64,000 bases of DNA, from assembly GCF_030816015.1 (NCBI RefSeq), contig NZ_JAUSXN010000001.1:2294001-2358000 (forward strand), in the 5' to 3' direction. The translations under genes were made by a program, and so were the position numbers. This document shows, one piece after another, positions 34,121-44,409 of the stretch (position 1 is the stretch's first letter; every line of letters begins with the position of its first letter). Source of the DNA: Pedobacter sp. W3I1. Lineage in GTDB: Bacteria; Bacteroidota; Bacteroidia; Sphingobacteriales; Sphingobacteriaceae. The notes under the pieces were generated by a model, which saw only the letters and a list, made by a program, of their open reading frames with translations, was not told the DNA's origin and did no database searches.

Positions 34121-34498
34121 GATGGAAACACTATGCCTCCCGCCATTATTTAGCTGGAATGTTTAATGGACGGGTTTCGATTACCGGGGCGAATCTACAC
34201 CTTTTGGATGGCCATCTGTACTTTCTAACATTTTTATTCTTGATAAGTCTATCATAAAGCCTGGGAAAAATACGATTGCCATACTTGCAACGCAACTATT
34301 AAAAGTGAATAGTTGGGATGTTATCAATTCAGATCCAGGTGCGTTTCAGGTATTTAAGCCTGCCTCTGTCTGGAAGAGGAGGTTATTCAATGGCTTTGCC
34401 CAAGTGATTGTTAGAAAACAGGTGGAAAAGGTGTTGTCTCAATAGATGCTAATTCTCAGGGATTAAAGTCTGCCAATTTCAAAATAACATTGAATTAA
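34121..34498 (+). pseudogene. GH2 beta-galactosidase C-terminal remnant
   Basis: Reading across frames gives HYLAGMF, then TGFDYRGESTPFGWPSVLSN, a segment found after the catalytic domain in GH2 beta-galactosidases. Then come INSDPGAFQVFKPASVWKRRLFNGFAQVIV and SIDANSQGLKSANFKITLN, matching the GH2 C-terminal beta-sandwich end. One base is missing near 34167, another change lies near 34432, and the linker between the parts is shortened. The N-terminal and catalytic parts of the enzyme are gone. The flanks 33865-34120 and 34499-34760 contain no other gene. Confidence 0.75.
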
Positions 34499-34763
34499 CA
34501 GCTGATACTTTCCAGATTAAATATTAAATATAATGGTCAAAATGCGCATTCATTAACACCATCTTGATATTGAGGGGGCTGATTTTATCGAAATTAGGGT
34601 GATTTTTCTAAAAATATTGGTAAAAAAGTACAACATTAAGTATGATACATATTGAGATAAATATATTGATAATGATTGCTTTAATTAAATTTTATCTATT
34701 TAAGAGTTCTTTTAAGATTATCTTAAGTTAAAATAATATTATAAACATACTTGGCAATGATGT

Positions 34764-34771
34764 TAACTTTG
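34764..34771 (+). promoter_or_regulatory. -7 box upstream of mannan-locus SusC
   Basis: TAACTTTG fits TAnnTTTG, 32 bp before the SusC ATG, implying a very short leader. A good -33 partner is not evident, so an activator may be needed. Confidence 0.45.
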
Positions 34772-34803
34772 AGTTAGTAAACAAATAACTAAATATAAAC
34801 ATT

Positions 34804-37800
34804 ATGACTAAAATGTTACGAGCAGCTATGCTGTTTGTCGTATTTCTGGCATCGCTATTTCCAGCGCTCGCCCAAAATGCTGCAAATAGGCAAATTTCGG
34901 GAACTGTTTCAGATGAAAAAGGTATTACCTTGCCAGGCGCAGGTGTATCGATAAAAAACGCTCAAACTGCTGTTTCCACAAATTCTGACGGTAAATATGT
35001 AATTACCGTTCCTTCAGGTTCAGCAACCACACTGGTTTTTTCTTTCATTGGCCTTGCTAAACAAGAAATTACAGTAGGCGATAAAAGCGTGATAAACGTT
35101 GTTTTAAAGCCTGCATTTACTGATTTATCTGATGTAGTTGTAATTGGATATGGTACACAGAAAAGGGGTGATGTAAATGGCGCAATTTCTTCTGTTAAAG
35201 CGGCAGACATTGCAAACATACCACAGGTAAGTATCGATCAAATGCTTCAGGGCAAGGCCTCAGGACTTACTATTACACAAAACTCTGGTGCTCCCGGAAG
35301 TTCTACCTCTGTGCGTGTACGCGGGATAACCTCTTTGAGCTTATCCAATGAGCCTTTATATGTGGTTGATGGTGTTCCAATATCTGGCGACGCAACCAAT
35401 CAATCCACCAGTGGACGAACAGTGGGTTTATCGCCTAACAATGGCGAATCTGCTGTGAGTCCACTTTCTTCTATTAATCCTAGCGATATCGAATCTATCG
35501 ACGTTTTAAAAGACGCCTCTGCTGCTGCTATTTATGGCAGCCGGGCATCCAATGGTGTAATCATTATTACCACCAAACGTGGGAAAAATGGATCGGCAAG
35601 AGTTACATACGATGGATATGGCGCAATTTCACAACAAGGAAAATTTCTTGATGTTATGAATCTTCAGCAATATGCGGTATTACAGAATGCATTAGCGGAT
35701 GTTGTTGGCGTCCAAAGAAGACCAGAATTTGCAGATCCTGCTTTACTGGGTAAGGGAACCGATTGGCAGGATGAAATTTTCAGAAATGCAGTAATGCAAA
35801 ATCATCAATTGGGAATATCTGGCGGTAAAGATGGTTTGGATTATTATATCTCAGGAGGCTATCTAAAACAGGATGGTACAATTTTGGGAAGTAATTATAA
35901 AAGATATACTTTTCGCTCAAACATCAATAGCCAGGTTAAGCCGTGGTTAAAAGTTGGAATGTCCTTATCTGGAAGCCGCTCAAACGAAAATCAAGGTTTA
36001 TCAAATAATTCAGGCGTTGTTTACAATGCTTTGTTAAGTGCGCCAGATCAGGCCGTAAGAAACTCTGATGGCTCTTTTGCAGGGCCTATTCCAAATTCAA
36101 ACCAACAAGGCGGACAGATTAATCCTGTTGCTCAATCACTGGATATTACCAATGTTTTAAATAGGAGTAATCTTAATGGAGCGCTTTATGGCGATATTAA
36201 ATTTACCAATGATTTAACGTTGAGATCTGAAGTAAATGGTGATTTTAATTATTCTGCCGCAAGGGTATTCACACCAACCTACCAATATGGTATATATGGA
36301 AATGCAACTGCCAGATTACAGGAATACAATTCGAATACCACTTATTGGGGATGGAAAGAGTATTTAACTTATGCACATACTTTCAATAAGAAACATAATT
36401 TAACAGCTTTGTTAGGTTACGAGGTTAACCAATCTACTTGGGGTGGAACTGATGCCTCCATTCAGAAGTTTTTAAGTAATGATTTGCAAACGCTAGGTTT
36501 AGGTGATCTTAAGACTGCAATTATTGGAGAATATAAAGATAGCCAGGCACTAGAATCTTTTTTTGCGAGGGGTATTTATACTTATAACAATAAATACAGC
36601 ATCACATCGACCATACGTTCAGATAAATCTTCAAAATTTGCTGAAGGTAAGCAAGTAGGATATTTTCCATCATTTGCCGTTTCATGGCGCTTGTCTGATG
36701 AGTCTTTTATGGCGGGAATAAAGGATTTCGCAGACAATATTAAATTAAGATTTGGTTATGGTTCTTTGGGAAATCAAAACCTTAAAAACTATCCTTATGG
36801 CTCAGCTTTAAATCCTGTAGTTACAGGTTTGGGTACTGGCTTTGCAATAGATAAAGTTCCAAATCGAAATGTAACATGGGAAAGTGCCGTACAAACAAAT
36901 GCGGGAGTAGATTTTAGCTTATTTAAAGGTAGAATTGATGCCTCTTTCGATTATTTTAATAAAACCTCTAAACACTTCTTATTTCAGAAACCACTACCAG
37001 CATATCTTGTTGGGCAAACGGCGGCTTATTCTGATGCAGGTGTAATCAGTCCACCTTTCATTAATGGAGGTAACGTAAGTAATAAAGGTTTTGATTTTAC
37101 TTTGAATACTAAAAACTTAACAGGAAACTTTAAATGGAATACAACTGTAGTGTTTTCGAAGTATAATAATAAAGTAATATCGCTAGCAGACGGCATTCCA
37201 TTTATAGATGGCAAGATTAACGTAAGTTTTCTTCAGATGACGGTTACCAGAACTAAGGTAGGTGGATCAATTGGTGAATTTTATGGCTATAAAGTAAAAG
37301 ATATTTTCCGCACCGATGCACAGTTAAGGGCTGCTCCAGTTCAGTTTGACCGACCCTTAACAAATAATAGTGCAGGCACTTGGTTGGGAGATATTCAGTT
37401 CGAAGATTTGAACGGTGATGGTAAGATTGATGAATCCGATCAAACCTCTTTAGGTAATCCAAATCCAAAATTCACTTACGGTATCACGAACAATTTCTCT
37501 TATAAATCTTTTGATCTTTCGATCTTTTTAAATGGCTCTTACGGAGCGAAAATTTTAAATGCCTTAAATTATCAATTGGCCGGGTTATCTGGTCAGTATC
37601 AAAACCAGTTGGCCACATCAATCGATTTTTGGAGCCCAACCAATACAGGTTCTAATATTCCGGCACCTCGGGGTGGAGACAATCCAAACTTAAAAAACTC
37701 AGATCGTTTTATAGAGTCGGGTTCTTTTCTACGTGTTCAAAATGTAAACTTGGCTTACAACCTGCCCTCAGAGTTTATTCGTAAAGCAAAGCTGAACAGA

Positions 37801-37965
37801 TTAAAAGTATTCGCAAGCGTACAGAATCTATATGTATTTACAAAATATAAGGGGTTAGATCCAGAGGTTGGTAACCAGAATTACAATGTGTTTCTAACCA
37901 ATGTAGATAGTGGCAGATACCCTATCCCACGCACATTTACTTTTGGAATTAATGCAGAATTTTAA
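34804..37965 (+). CDS. SusC family TonB-linked transporter of the mannan locus
   Basis: 1053 residues. Signal peptide is 1-23 (ALAQ). Next are a carboxypeptidase-D regulatory-like domain (about 29-100, ISGTVSDEKGITLPGAGVSI), the plug with SDVVVIGYGTQ and VRVRGITSLSLSNEPLYVVDGVPI, and a barrel ending in Phe (FGINAEF). It should import manno- or gluco-oligosaccharides cut at the cell surface, with the SusD (15 bp downstream) as lid. The following enzymes fix the likely ligand as galactoglucomannan fragments. Confidence 0.95.
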   Translation: MTKMLRAAMLFVVFLASLFPALAQNAANRQISGTVSDEKGITLPGAGVSIKNAQTAVSTNSDGKYVITVPSGSATTLVFSFIGLAKQEITVGDKSVINVVLKPAFTDLSDVVVIGYGTQKRGDVNGAISSVKAADIANIPQVSIDQMLQGKASGLTITQNSGAPGSSTSVRVRGITSLSLSNEPLYVVDGVPISGDATNQSTSGRTVGLSPNNGESAVSPLSSINPSDIESIDVLKDASAAAIYGSRASNGVIIITTKRGKNGSARVTYDGYGAISQQGKFLDVMNLQQYAVLQNALADVVGVQRRPEFADPALLGKGTDWQDEIFRNAVMQNHQLGISGGKDGLDYYISGGYLKQDGTILGSNYKRYTFRSNINSQVKPWLKVGMSLSGSRSNENQGLSNNSGVVYNALLSAPDQAVRNSDGSFAGPIPNSNQQGGQINPVAQSLDITNVLNRSNLNGALYGDIKFTNDLTLRSEVNGDFNYSAARVFTPTYQYGIYGNATARLQEYNSNTTYWGWKEYLTYAHTFNKKHNLTALLGYEVNQSTWGGTDASIQKFLSNDLQTLGLGDLKTAIIGEYKDSQALESFFARGIYTYNNKYSITSTIRSDKSSKFAEGKQVGYFPSFAVSWRLSDESFMAGIKDFADNIKLRFGYGSLGNQNLKNYPYGSALNPVVTGLGTGFAIDKVPNRNVTWESAVQTNAGVDFSLFKGRIDASFDYFNKTSKHFLFQKPLPAYLVGQTAAYSDAGVISPPFINGGNVSNKGFDFTLNTKNLTGNFKWNTTVVFSKYNNKVISLADGIPFIDGKINVSFLQMTVTRTKVGGSIGEFYGYKVKDIFRTDAQLRAAPVQFDRPLTNNSAGTWLGDIQFEDLNGDGKIDESDQTSLGNPNPKFTYGITNNFSYKSFDLSIFLNGSYGAKILNALNYQLAGLSGQYQNQLATSIDFWSPTNTGSNIPAPRGGDNPNLKNSDRFIESGSFLRVQNVNLAYNLPSEFIRKAKLNRLKVFASVQNLYVFTKYKGLDPEVGNQNYNVFLTNVDSGRYPIPRTFTFGINAEF

Positions 37966-37980
37966 TTATAAGAAAGAAAT

Positions 37981-39633
37981 ATGAAAACATATATAAAATA
38001 TTCACTTGCAATTGCTGTTCTCCTTATGAGCACGGTAACCAGTTGTAAAAAAGAATTTTTCGATCGTCCGCCGCAAAGCGCCATCACATTGGATAATTTT
38101 TATAAAACAGCAGACCAGGTAAAATCAAGCACCAACATTCTTTATAGCGCAGCCTGGTTTGGTTGGGTAACTAAAGGGGGATGGGCCATCACTGAAATGG
38201 CCGGTGGAAACGGTCGTTCGTACTCATCCGATGTATCTAATTTTGGAAATTTTTCTGTAACCGATGGGAATACAGAACTTGCAAATGCTTACAATTCGTT
38301 ATGGATTGTGGTTGCACAATCTAATGCAATCATCAATAATTTGCCTGAAAAAGTGCCTGCATCGGTAGACAGAAAGGTAGTTAACCAAGCGTTAGGAGAA
38401 GCTCGTTTATTTAGAGCTTTGGCTTATTTTCATTTGGTTAGGTTATTTGGAAATGTACCAATCATTGAAAATACATTAGATTATGTAGAAAACTTTCAGG
38501 TTAATACCAATCCCGTAACTGATGTTTATAAATTTATTCTAAACGATCTTAAGTTTGCTGAAAGCAACCTTATTCCACAAATCAGAAGTGGCAATTCTAT
38601 TGCGCAAGGCCGTGTTTCTAGCGGATCTGCCTCGGCACTTCTTGCTAAAGTTTATCTGTACATGCAAGATTATACCAACGCACGCCTTGAGGCAGAAAAG
38701 GTAATCAATAGCGGAGAATTTAAGCTTTATGGTATTGATGTTCCGGGGAAAGAATTTAAAGACCTATTCTTAACAGCAAATAACAACAACGAAGAATCAG
38801 TAATCGCACTTCAATGGGCAGGCGCTGGAGGTTATGGTAAAGGAAATCCTTTGCAAGCTTCTTGGGCGGCCAATCCCACAATTACAGGTACGGGTGATGG
38901 TTACGGCGTTTTAGGGGTTACTTTTGATGCGTTATATAGTTTTCAGCAAGATGATAAGCGCTTTAAGCCAACTATAATGGTTACCGGATCTTTTTATCCT
39001 GAAATTAATCAGGCAACTGGAGGTTACACACAAGCTGCCAATCAGGGACAAGGTACAAGTGCATTTGTTAAAAAATACGTGGTAGGTACACCTGCAGATA
39101 ACGGTGGTGTAGGTTCAGCACAATCTTCTAATAACAACACATATATGATGCGCTATGCTGAAGTTTACCTGATTCTGGCCGAAGCCATAATGGGAACTTC
39201 AAAAAATAGCACAGATCCTCAGGCGTTAGCAGCAATTAACAAAATAAGAAACCGTGCAGGTCTTGGTAATTTAACACAGATTAGACGTGGCTATTTTACG
39301 GCCAACAACACGCCTGGTAAGCCTGGCAATGCACCAGCGCAATATTATCGTGATGATATTTTAGAGGAACGCAGACGCGAATTTATGTTCGAATTTGATT
39401 ACTGGTTTGATCTGGCCCGTTTAGATGGGTATAACGTTTCCAACCATCCAAACGCGATTACAATTATCAATCAACAGGATCGCGGAGCTGGAGATAACAG
39501 CGTACCTTCCAATAGCTATGGAAATGGATATTATTCAATGACGAATAGTAAATTCCTATTTCCTTATCCAGCAACCGAGGTTGCATCAAACCCTAAATTA
39601 ATACAGCCACCAGTACCTTATGTTTTTAAATAA
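37981..39633 (+). CDS. SusD family glycan-binding lipoprotein
   Basis: 550 residues with lipobox TVTSC (Cys22) and SusD hallmarks ALGEARLFRALAYFHLVRLFGNVP and EERRREFMFEFDYWFDLARLDG, then FPYPATEVASNP near the end. It partners the preceding SusC at the outer surface. A surface-exposed Trp/Tyr-rich stretch (SAAWFGWVTKGGW) near residue 50 could contribute to glycan stacking. It terminates one base before the ATG of the TIG lipoprotein. Confidence 0.95.
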   Translation: MKTYIKYSLAIAVLLMSTVTSCKKEFFDRPPQSAITLDNFYKTADQVKSSTNILYSAAWFGWVTKGGWAITEMAGGNGRSYSSDVSNFGNFSVTDGNTELANAYNSLWIVVAQSNAIINNLPEKVPASVDRKVVNQALGEARLFRALAYFHLVRLFGNVPIIENTLDYVENFQVNTNPVTDVYKFILNDLKFAESNLIPQIRSGNSIAQGRVSSGSASALLAKVYLYMQDYTNARLEAEKVINSGEFKLYGIDVPGKEFKDLFLTANNNNEESVIALQWAGAGGYGKGNPLQASWAANPTITGTGDGYGVLGVTFDALYSFQQDDKRFKPTIMVTGSFYPEINQATGGYTQAANQGQGTSAFVKKYVVGTPADNGGVGSAQSSNNNTYMMRYAEVYLILAEAIMGTSKNSTDPQALAAINKIRNRAGLGNLTQIRRGYFTANNTPGKPGNAPAQYYRDDILEERRREFMFEFDYWFDLARLDGYNVSNHPNAITIINQQDRGAGDNSVPSNSYGNGYYSMTNSKFLFPYPATEVASNPKLIQPPVPYVFK

Positions 39634-39634
39634 A

Positions 39635-40780
39635 ATGAACATGAAAAAGATAAATAATCAAACAAGATTCACTACGCTCATATTATTTGTGGCAATAGTG
39701 GTAGGTTTTGCTTCATGTAAGAAAACCGACGAGGGTGCTGGCGGTGCACCAAAAATTACAAGAGTAAGGTTAATCAGCAAAACCGATACCCTTAAAAATG
39801 TAGTGCACAGAATTAATTTGGATTCTAACTTGGTTTATAACGAAACAAGGCAGGTTAAATTTGATTCAACGGTTGTTGCCGGAAGATTGAATAATCAGTA
39901 TGCTATAGTTGGAGAAAACCTGATGACAACACTTTCAGTTTCATTTAACGGATTGCAGGTTAATTATAATCCTGCATTGTTAACCGATAACAGCATTATC
40001 ATTTTTATACCTGCTGAAACGCCTTATGGGCCAAGTCAAAGTAATAAATTAATTGTAACTACCAAATTTGGTACTGCAAGTTTCGATTTCCCTATTCTGC
40101 AACCTCCGCCAACAATCACATCTTTTAGTCCGGTTGCTGCAGGCGCAGGAGAAATTGTAACGATAGTTGGAACAATATTCGAAGGGGTTACGAAGGTTAC
40201 TTTTGATTCTATCCCAGCACAGATTGTTGGAACGCCAACCAAAACTCAGATTCAGGTTAAAGTACCTGCAGGTGTTGTTCAGTCGCGTATTTTGGTAACT
40301 ACGCCTGGTGGTACCACCCGTTCTGCTGGTTCATTCGGATTCAAAGCTTTGCTTTATGATGATTTATTCGCAACAGGATGGGGTTCTTATTTGGGATACA
40401 ATAGTACGATAAACTTGGCGAGCACCGCCCGTGTTAAACGCGGTACATATGCCATAGCCACAACTTATACCGATGCCTACGGTGCATTACAGATTGGCTA
40501 CAACGGATCAACGATTGATGTTACAAAATCAGGGTTGACCGCCATAAAGTTTTCTGTATATGGTGGAACAGGAATAGTTGCTGGAAGCAGGGTTCAGTTG
40601 GTTATCAATGGAAATTATGGCAAGGCTGTTGCCATAACACTCGTTCCTGGTGTATACACAGATTATACCATTCAATTAAAAGATGTAGGTAATCCATCAG
40701 TCGTTACCGAATTTGTATTGCAAAGTTTAGGCAACGCAGTACCAAGTACAATTTATGTCGATGATATAGGATTTATTTAG
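39635..40780 (+). CDS. surface lipoprotein with TIG and carbohydrate-binding-like domains
   Basis: About 381 residues (ATG 39635; 39641 is also possible). The lipobox is GFASC followed by KK. An IPT/TIG immunoglobulin-like domain spans about 150-225 (PTITSFSPVAAGAGEIVTIVGTIF, then VKVPAGVVQSRILVTTPGG). The last ~150 residues form a beta-sandwich ending STIYVDDIGFI, like jelly-roll carbohydrate-binding modules. In PULs the gene after SusD often encodes a SusE/F-like surface glycan-binding protein; this one probably holds mannan at the surface. A terminator follows directly. Confidence 0.85.
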   Translation: MNMKKINNQTRFTTLILFVAIVVGFASCKKTDEGAGGAPKITRVRLISKTDTLKNVVHRINLDSNLVYNETRQVKFDSTVVAGRLNNQYAIVGENLMTTLSVSFNGLQVNYNPALLTDNSIIIFIPAETPYGPSQSNKLIVTTKFGTASFDFPILQPPPTITSFSPVAAGAGEIVTIVGTIFEGVTKVTFDSIPAQIVGTPTKTQIQVKVPAGVVQSRILVTTPGGTTRSAGSFGFKALLYDDLFATGWGSYLGYNSTINLASTARVKRGTYAIATTYTDAYGALQIGYNGSTIDVTKSGLTAIKFSVYGGTGIVAGSRVQLVINGNYGKAVAITLVPGVYTDYTIQLKDVGNPSVVTEFVLQSLGNAVPSTIYVDDIGFI

Positions 40781-40797
40781 TGCATAACAAAGTTACT

Positions 40798-40827
40798 GCC
40801 CTGATCTATCTTAGGTCAGGGCTTTTT
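40798..40827 (+). terminator. internal terminator/attenuator
   Basis: Arms GCCCTGATC and GGTCAGGGC (one T.G wobble) are followed by TTTTT. It ends 10 bp before the GH5 ATG, so it should reduce transcription from the SusC/SusD/TIG genes into the enzyme genes. Confidence 0.75.
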
Positions 40828-40837
40828 AGTAAAAAAA

Positions 40838-42124
40838 ATGATCAAGAAAATATCCTTACTGGTTGCATTTGCATTTATTATAGGTGTGGCAAGCGCACAG
40901 CCGTCTTTCGTTAAGCAAAAAGGTCACCAATTCCTGATTAACGGAAAACCTTACTATTACATTGGGGTCAATTATTGGTACGGTGGATTATTGGCTTTGC
41001 AAAAAGATCCTGCAAAAGGTAAACAAAGACTAATTAAAGAGCTCGATTTTTTGAAATCAAAAGGCGTAAATAATCTTCGTGTTTTGGTCGGCTCTGAAGG
41101 TGAAGGGAAAATTAATGGAGTAGATCGGGTTAAGCCTGCCTTACAAACTCAGCATAACGTTTACCATGCAGAAATTTTAAAAGGACTGGATTTGTTATTA
41201 ATGGAAATGGCAAAGCGAAAGATGTATGCCATTTTGTACCTGAGCAACAATTGGGAATGGAGTGGTGGCTTTATGCAGTATTTAAACTGGAACGGCCAAA
41301 TTGATAATGACACATTAAAACGAAAATTAACCTGGGATGAACAGCGTGATTACACCAGTAAGTTTTACTCATGTGATGGCTGTAAAATCGATTATCAAAA
41401 ACAGGTGAAATTTATACTTCAACATAAAAACGCTTACACTGGTAAAAAGTACATTAATGAACCCGCTATTATGGCTTGGGAACTGGCCAATGAGCCAAGA
41501 CCAATGAGGCCAGAAGCCATTGAAGCTTATAAAAACTGGATTGCAAATACGGCGACCTATATTAAATCTATTGATAAAAATCATTTGATTACAATTGGTG
41601 CCGAAGGTTTTATGGGCACGGAAGAAAACTGGGATTTATTTAAAGAAATCCATGGCAATAAAAGCATTGATTATTTAACCATCCACATTTGGCCAAAAAA
41701 CTGGGGCTGGTTTAAAGATGCTCCAACAACGGAGAATTTGCCTACAGTTATAGAAAAAACTTCAGCATATATAAAGCAACACGAAAGTATTGCCCAACAA
41801 CTAAACAAACCTTTGGTAATTGAAGAATTTGGGTTGCCGAGGGATGGTCATGCTTTTGACCCTTCGAGTACAACAAAACTGCGTGATGAATATTTTGGAA
41901 ATATTTTCTCGATGTGGGCCAATAGTCAGAAGAAAAATGGCGCAATTGCTGGCTGTAATTTTTGGTCGTTCGGTGGTACATCCAGACCAATTAACGGACA
42001 GTTGTTTTGGAAAGATGGCGATGATTTTTCAGGAGATCCGCCACAGGAAGAACAGGGTTTAAATTCTGTTTTTGATTCAGATCAATCGACCTGGAAAATT
42101 ATCCAGACCTATTTAAAAAAGTAA
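40838..42124 (+). CDS. GH5 endo-beta-1,4-mannanase (GH5_7-like)
   Basis: 428 residues. Signal peptide is 1-20 (ASAQ). The TIM barrel opens with FLINGKPYYYIGVNYWYGG, typical of the eukaryote-like GH5_7 mannanases. Catalytic acid/base Glu219 lies in WELANEPRPM and nucleophile Glu330 in LVIEEFGLPRDG; the active-site His is in TIHIWPKNWGW. It cleaves internal beta-1,4-mannosidic links in (gluco)mannan, acting in the periplasm or at the surface. It is the first enzyme after the internal terminator. Confidence 0.92.
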   Translation: MIKKISLLVAFAFIIGVASAQPSFVKQKGHQFLINGKPYYYIGVNYWYGGLLALQKDPAKGKQRLIKELDFLKSKGVNNLRVLVGSEGEGKINGVDRVKPALQTQHNVYHAEILKGLDLLLMEMAKRKMYAILYLSNNWEWSGGFMQYLNWNGQIDNDTLKRKLTWDEQRDYTSKFYSCDGCKIDYQKQVKFILQHKNAYTGKKYINEPAIMAWELANEPRPMRPEAIEAYKNWIANTATYIKSIDKNHLITIGAEGFMGTEENWDLFKEIHGNKSIDYLTIHIWPKNWGWFKDAPTTENLPTVIEKTSAYIKQHESIAQQLNKPLVIEEFGLPRDGHAFDPSSTTKLRDEYFGNIFSMWANSQKKNGAIAGCNFWSFGGTSRPINGQLFWKDGDDFSGDPPQEEQGLNSVFDSDQSTWKIIQTYLKK

Positions 42125-42169
42125 CGATCTCCTTTTGAACATTGCCAACATTCAGTTTATAAAGTTAAA

Positions 42170-44407
42170 ATGAAAAAATATTTTTTAATAATCGCAGTTG
42201 TCGCTTCAGCAATAACTTTAAGGGCACAAAAGATAGATTTAAACCAAAAGAAGGTTGATGCTATTTTAGCGAAAATGACATTGGAGGAAAAAGTTGGGCA
42301 AATGACCCAGATTACCCTAGGTGTGGTGGGTACGCAAATAGATGGGGAAATTAATCCAGATGCATTAAAAAATGCAATAATCAAACATAAGGTTGGTTCA
42401 ATTTTAAATGTTACTAACCACGCTCTAACGGTAGATCAGTGGCATAATTTGCTTACTAAAATCGCTGATGAAGCCAAAAATACCAGATTAAAAATTCCAA
42501 TTTTATATGGCTTAGATGGAATTCATGGTCAGACTTATACTTTGGAATCAACGCTTTTTCCGCAAAATATTGGAATGGCTGCAACAAGAAATTTGGACCT
42601 GGCCAAAGCGGTAACCAAAGTAGCTGCTAAAGAATTAAGAGCAAGCGGAGTGAGGTGGAATTTTGCAACTGTTTTAGATTGCGGTAGACAGCCTTTATGG
42701 TCACGTTTCCCGGAAACTTATGGAGAAGATGTTTTCATTGGCAAAACAATGGGCGCTTCTGTAATTAAGGCTTACGAAGAGGATGGATTAAACAAAACAA
42801 CAGCCGTTGCAAGTTGTATGAAACACTTTTTAGGTTATTCAGCTTCGAGAAATGGCAAGGACAGAACACCAATCTATCTGCCGGAAATAGAAATGAGAGA
42901 GTATTATCTGCCTCAGTTTAGGGAGGCAGTAAAAGCTGGTGCATCATCGGTAATGATCAATTCTAGTATAATAAATGGAATGCCGGTTCATGCAAGTAAG
43001 TATTTATTAACAGATATTTTGCGTAAAGAATTGGGTTTCAATGGCGTTGCTGTAAGCGATTGGGAAGATATTAAACGTGTTTATGCCTGGCATCATGTGG
43101 CAAGTACACCAAGAGAGGCCGTTGCTATGTGCGTAAATGCTGGCGTAGATATGAGCATGGTACCAGGTGATTTTACTTTTTATGATCTGTTGATTGAAGC
43201 GGTTCAGAGAAAAGAAGTTTCAATGGCCCGTATTGATGACGCTGTTAAAAGGATTTTAATGCTCAAAATGAAGTTGGGCTTATTTGATAATCCTTATCCG
43301 GAAGAAAATGCAAAAGCGAATTTTGGCAAAGCTGAATATCAAACACTTGCTTTGGATGCTGCGCATGAAGCAATGACTTTATTGAAAAATCAAGATAATG
43401 TTTTGCCTTTATCTAAGAGCAAAAAATATTTGGTTGTTGGTCCTGGCGCACAAAGTATTAGTGCCTTAAATGGTTGTTGGAGTTACACATGGCAAGGGAA
43501 AGAAGAGCAATGGTATCCAAAAGATAGTAAAACCATTTTGCAAACCATAAAAGAAAAAGTTGGCGAAAAAAATGTTTTAACCACCACAGCTAAAGGTTTT
43601 GAAAGTCCCGAAAATTTTGATGTTGATGCGCTTACCAAATCTGCCAGGAATGCCGATGTTATAATTTTATGTCTTGGCGAAAATGCGTATGCAGAAAGCC
43701 CTGGGAATATTGCAGACTTAGCCTTGGATGAAAATCAGCAGGTTTTAGCAAAAGCCGCAATTGCAACCGGAAAACCAATAATTCTGGTTTTAACGGAAGG
43801 TAGACCAAGATTTATCACCAATATTGAGCCTAAAATTAATGGAATTTTAATGGCTTATTGGAGCGGTAAAAAAACTGCAGAAGCAATTGCTGATGTGCTT
43901 TTTGGCGATTATAACCCAAATGGTAAACTTCCATTTAGCTACCCAAGAAGTAGCGGGGAAATAGTTTTGTATGATAGAAAACCTGCAGAAGACATTAGAG
44001 AAGTTTTTAATGATGATGTACACACTGGCTACAATCCATTATTTGCATTTGGTACTGGTTTAAGTTATACCACTTTTACCTACAGCAATTTAAAATTGAG
44101 CACCAAAAACCTGACCGGTGATAACAATTTACAGGTATCTGTTGTGGTAAGCAATACGGGTAAAATAGATGGAAAGCAGACTGTAGAATTATATTCAAGA
44201 GATATGTATGCTAGCATCAGCCCTGATATGAAAAGATTAAGAGCTTTTCAAAAAATCGATCTGAAAGCTGGAGAAAGTAAAACGGTAAGCTTTACATTAA
44301 ATAAAAACGACCTGGCGTTTGTAAATACATCGTTAAAAACAGTAACCGAAGCCGGAGCTTTTAAAGTAATGATAGGCGATTTAAGTGATGAATTTCAATA
44401 TAAATAG
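42170..44407 (+). CDS. GH3 beta-glucosidase-like exo-hydrolase
   Basis: 745 residues. The signal peptide ends about residue 19 (LRAQ). GH3 layout: an N-terminal barrel with DGIHG, ETYGEDVF, KHF (218-220) and nucleophile Asp297 in GVAVSDWEDI; an alpha/beta sandwich (VVGPGAQSISALNGCWSYTW); and a fibronectin-like C-terminal domain (FAFGTGLSYTTF onward). It probably removes terminal glucose (or mannose) from glucomanno-oligosaccharides in the periplasm. The following small carbohydrate-binding gene starts 2 bp after its stop. Confidence 0.92.
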   Translation: MKKYFLIIAVVASAITLRAQKIDLNQKKVDAILAKMTLEEKVGQMTQITLGVVGTQIDGEINPDALKNAIIKHKVGSILNVTNHALTVDQWHNLLTKIADEAKNTRLKIPILYGLDGIHGQTYTLESTLFPQNIGMAATRNLDLAKAVTKVAAKELRASGVRWNFATVLDCGRQPLWSRFPETYGEDVFIGKTMGASVIKAYEEDGLNKTTAVASCMKHFLGYSASRNGKDRTPIYLPEIEMREYYLPQFREAVKAGASSVMINSSIINGMPVHASKYLLTDILRKELGFNGVAVSDWEDIKRVYAWHHVASTPREAVAMCVNAGVDMSMVPGDFTFYDLLIEAVQRKEVSMARIDDAVKRILMLKMKLGLFDNPYPEENAKANFGKAEYQTLALDAAHEAMTLLKNQDNVLPLSKSKKYLVVGPGAQSISALNGCWSYTWQGKEEQWYPKDSKTILQTIKEKVGEKNVLTTTAKGFESPENFDVDALTKSARNADVIILCLGENAYAESPGNIADLALDENQQVLAKAAIATGKPIILVLTEGRPRFITNIEPKINGILMAYWSGKKTAEAIADVLFGDYNPNGKLPFSYPRSSGEIVLYDRKPAEDIREVFNDDVHTGYNPLFAFGTGLSYTTFTYSNLKLSTKNLTGDNNLQVSVVVSNTGKIDGKQTVELYSRDMYASISPDMKRLRAFQKIDLKAGESKTVSFTLNKNDLAFVNTSLKTVTEAGAFKVMIGDLSDEFQYK

Positions 44408-44409
44408 CA

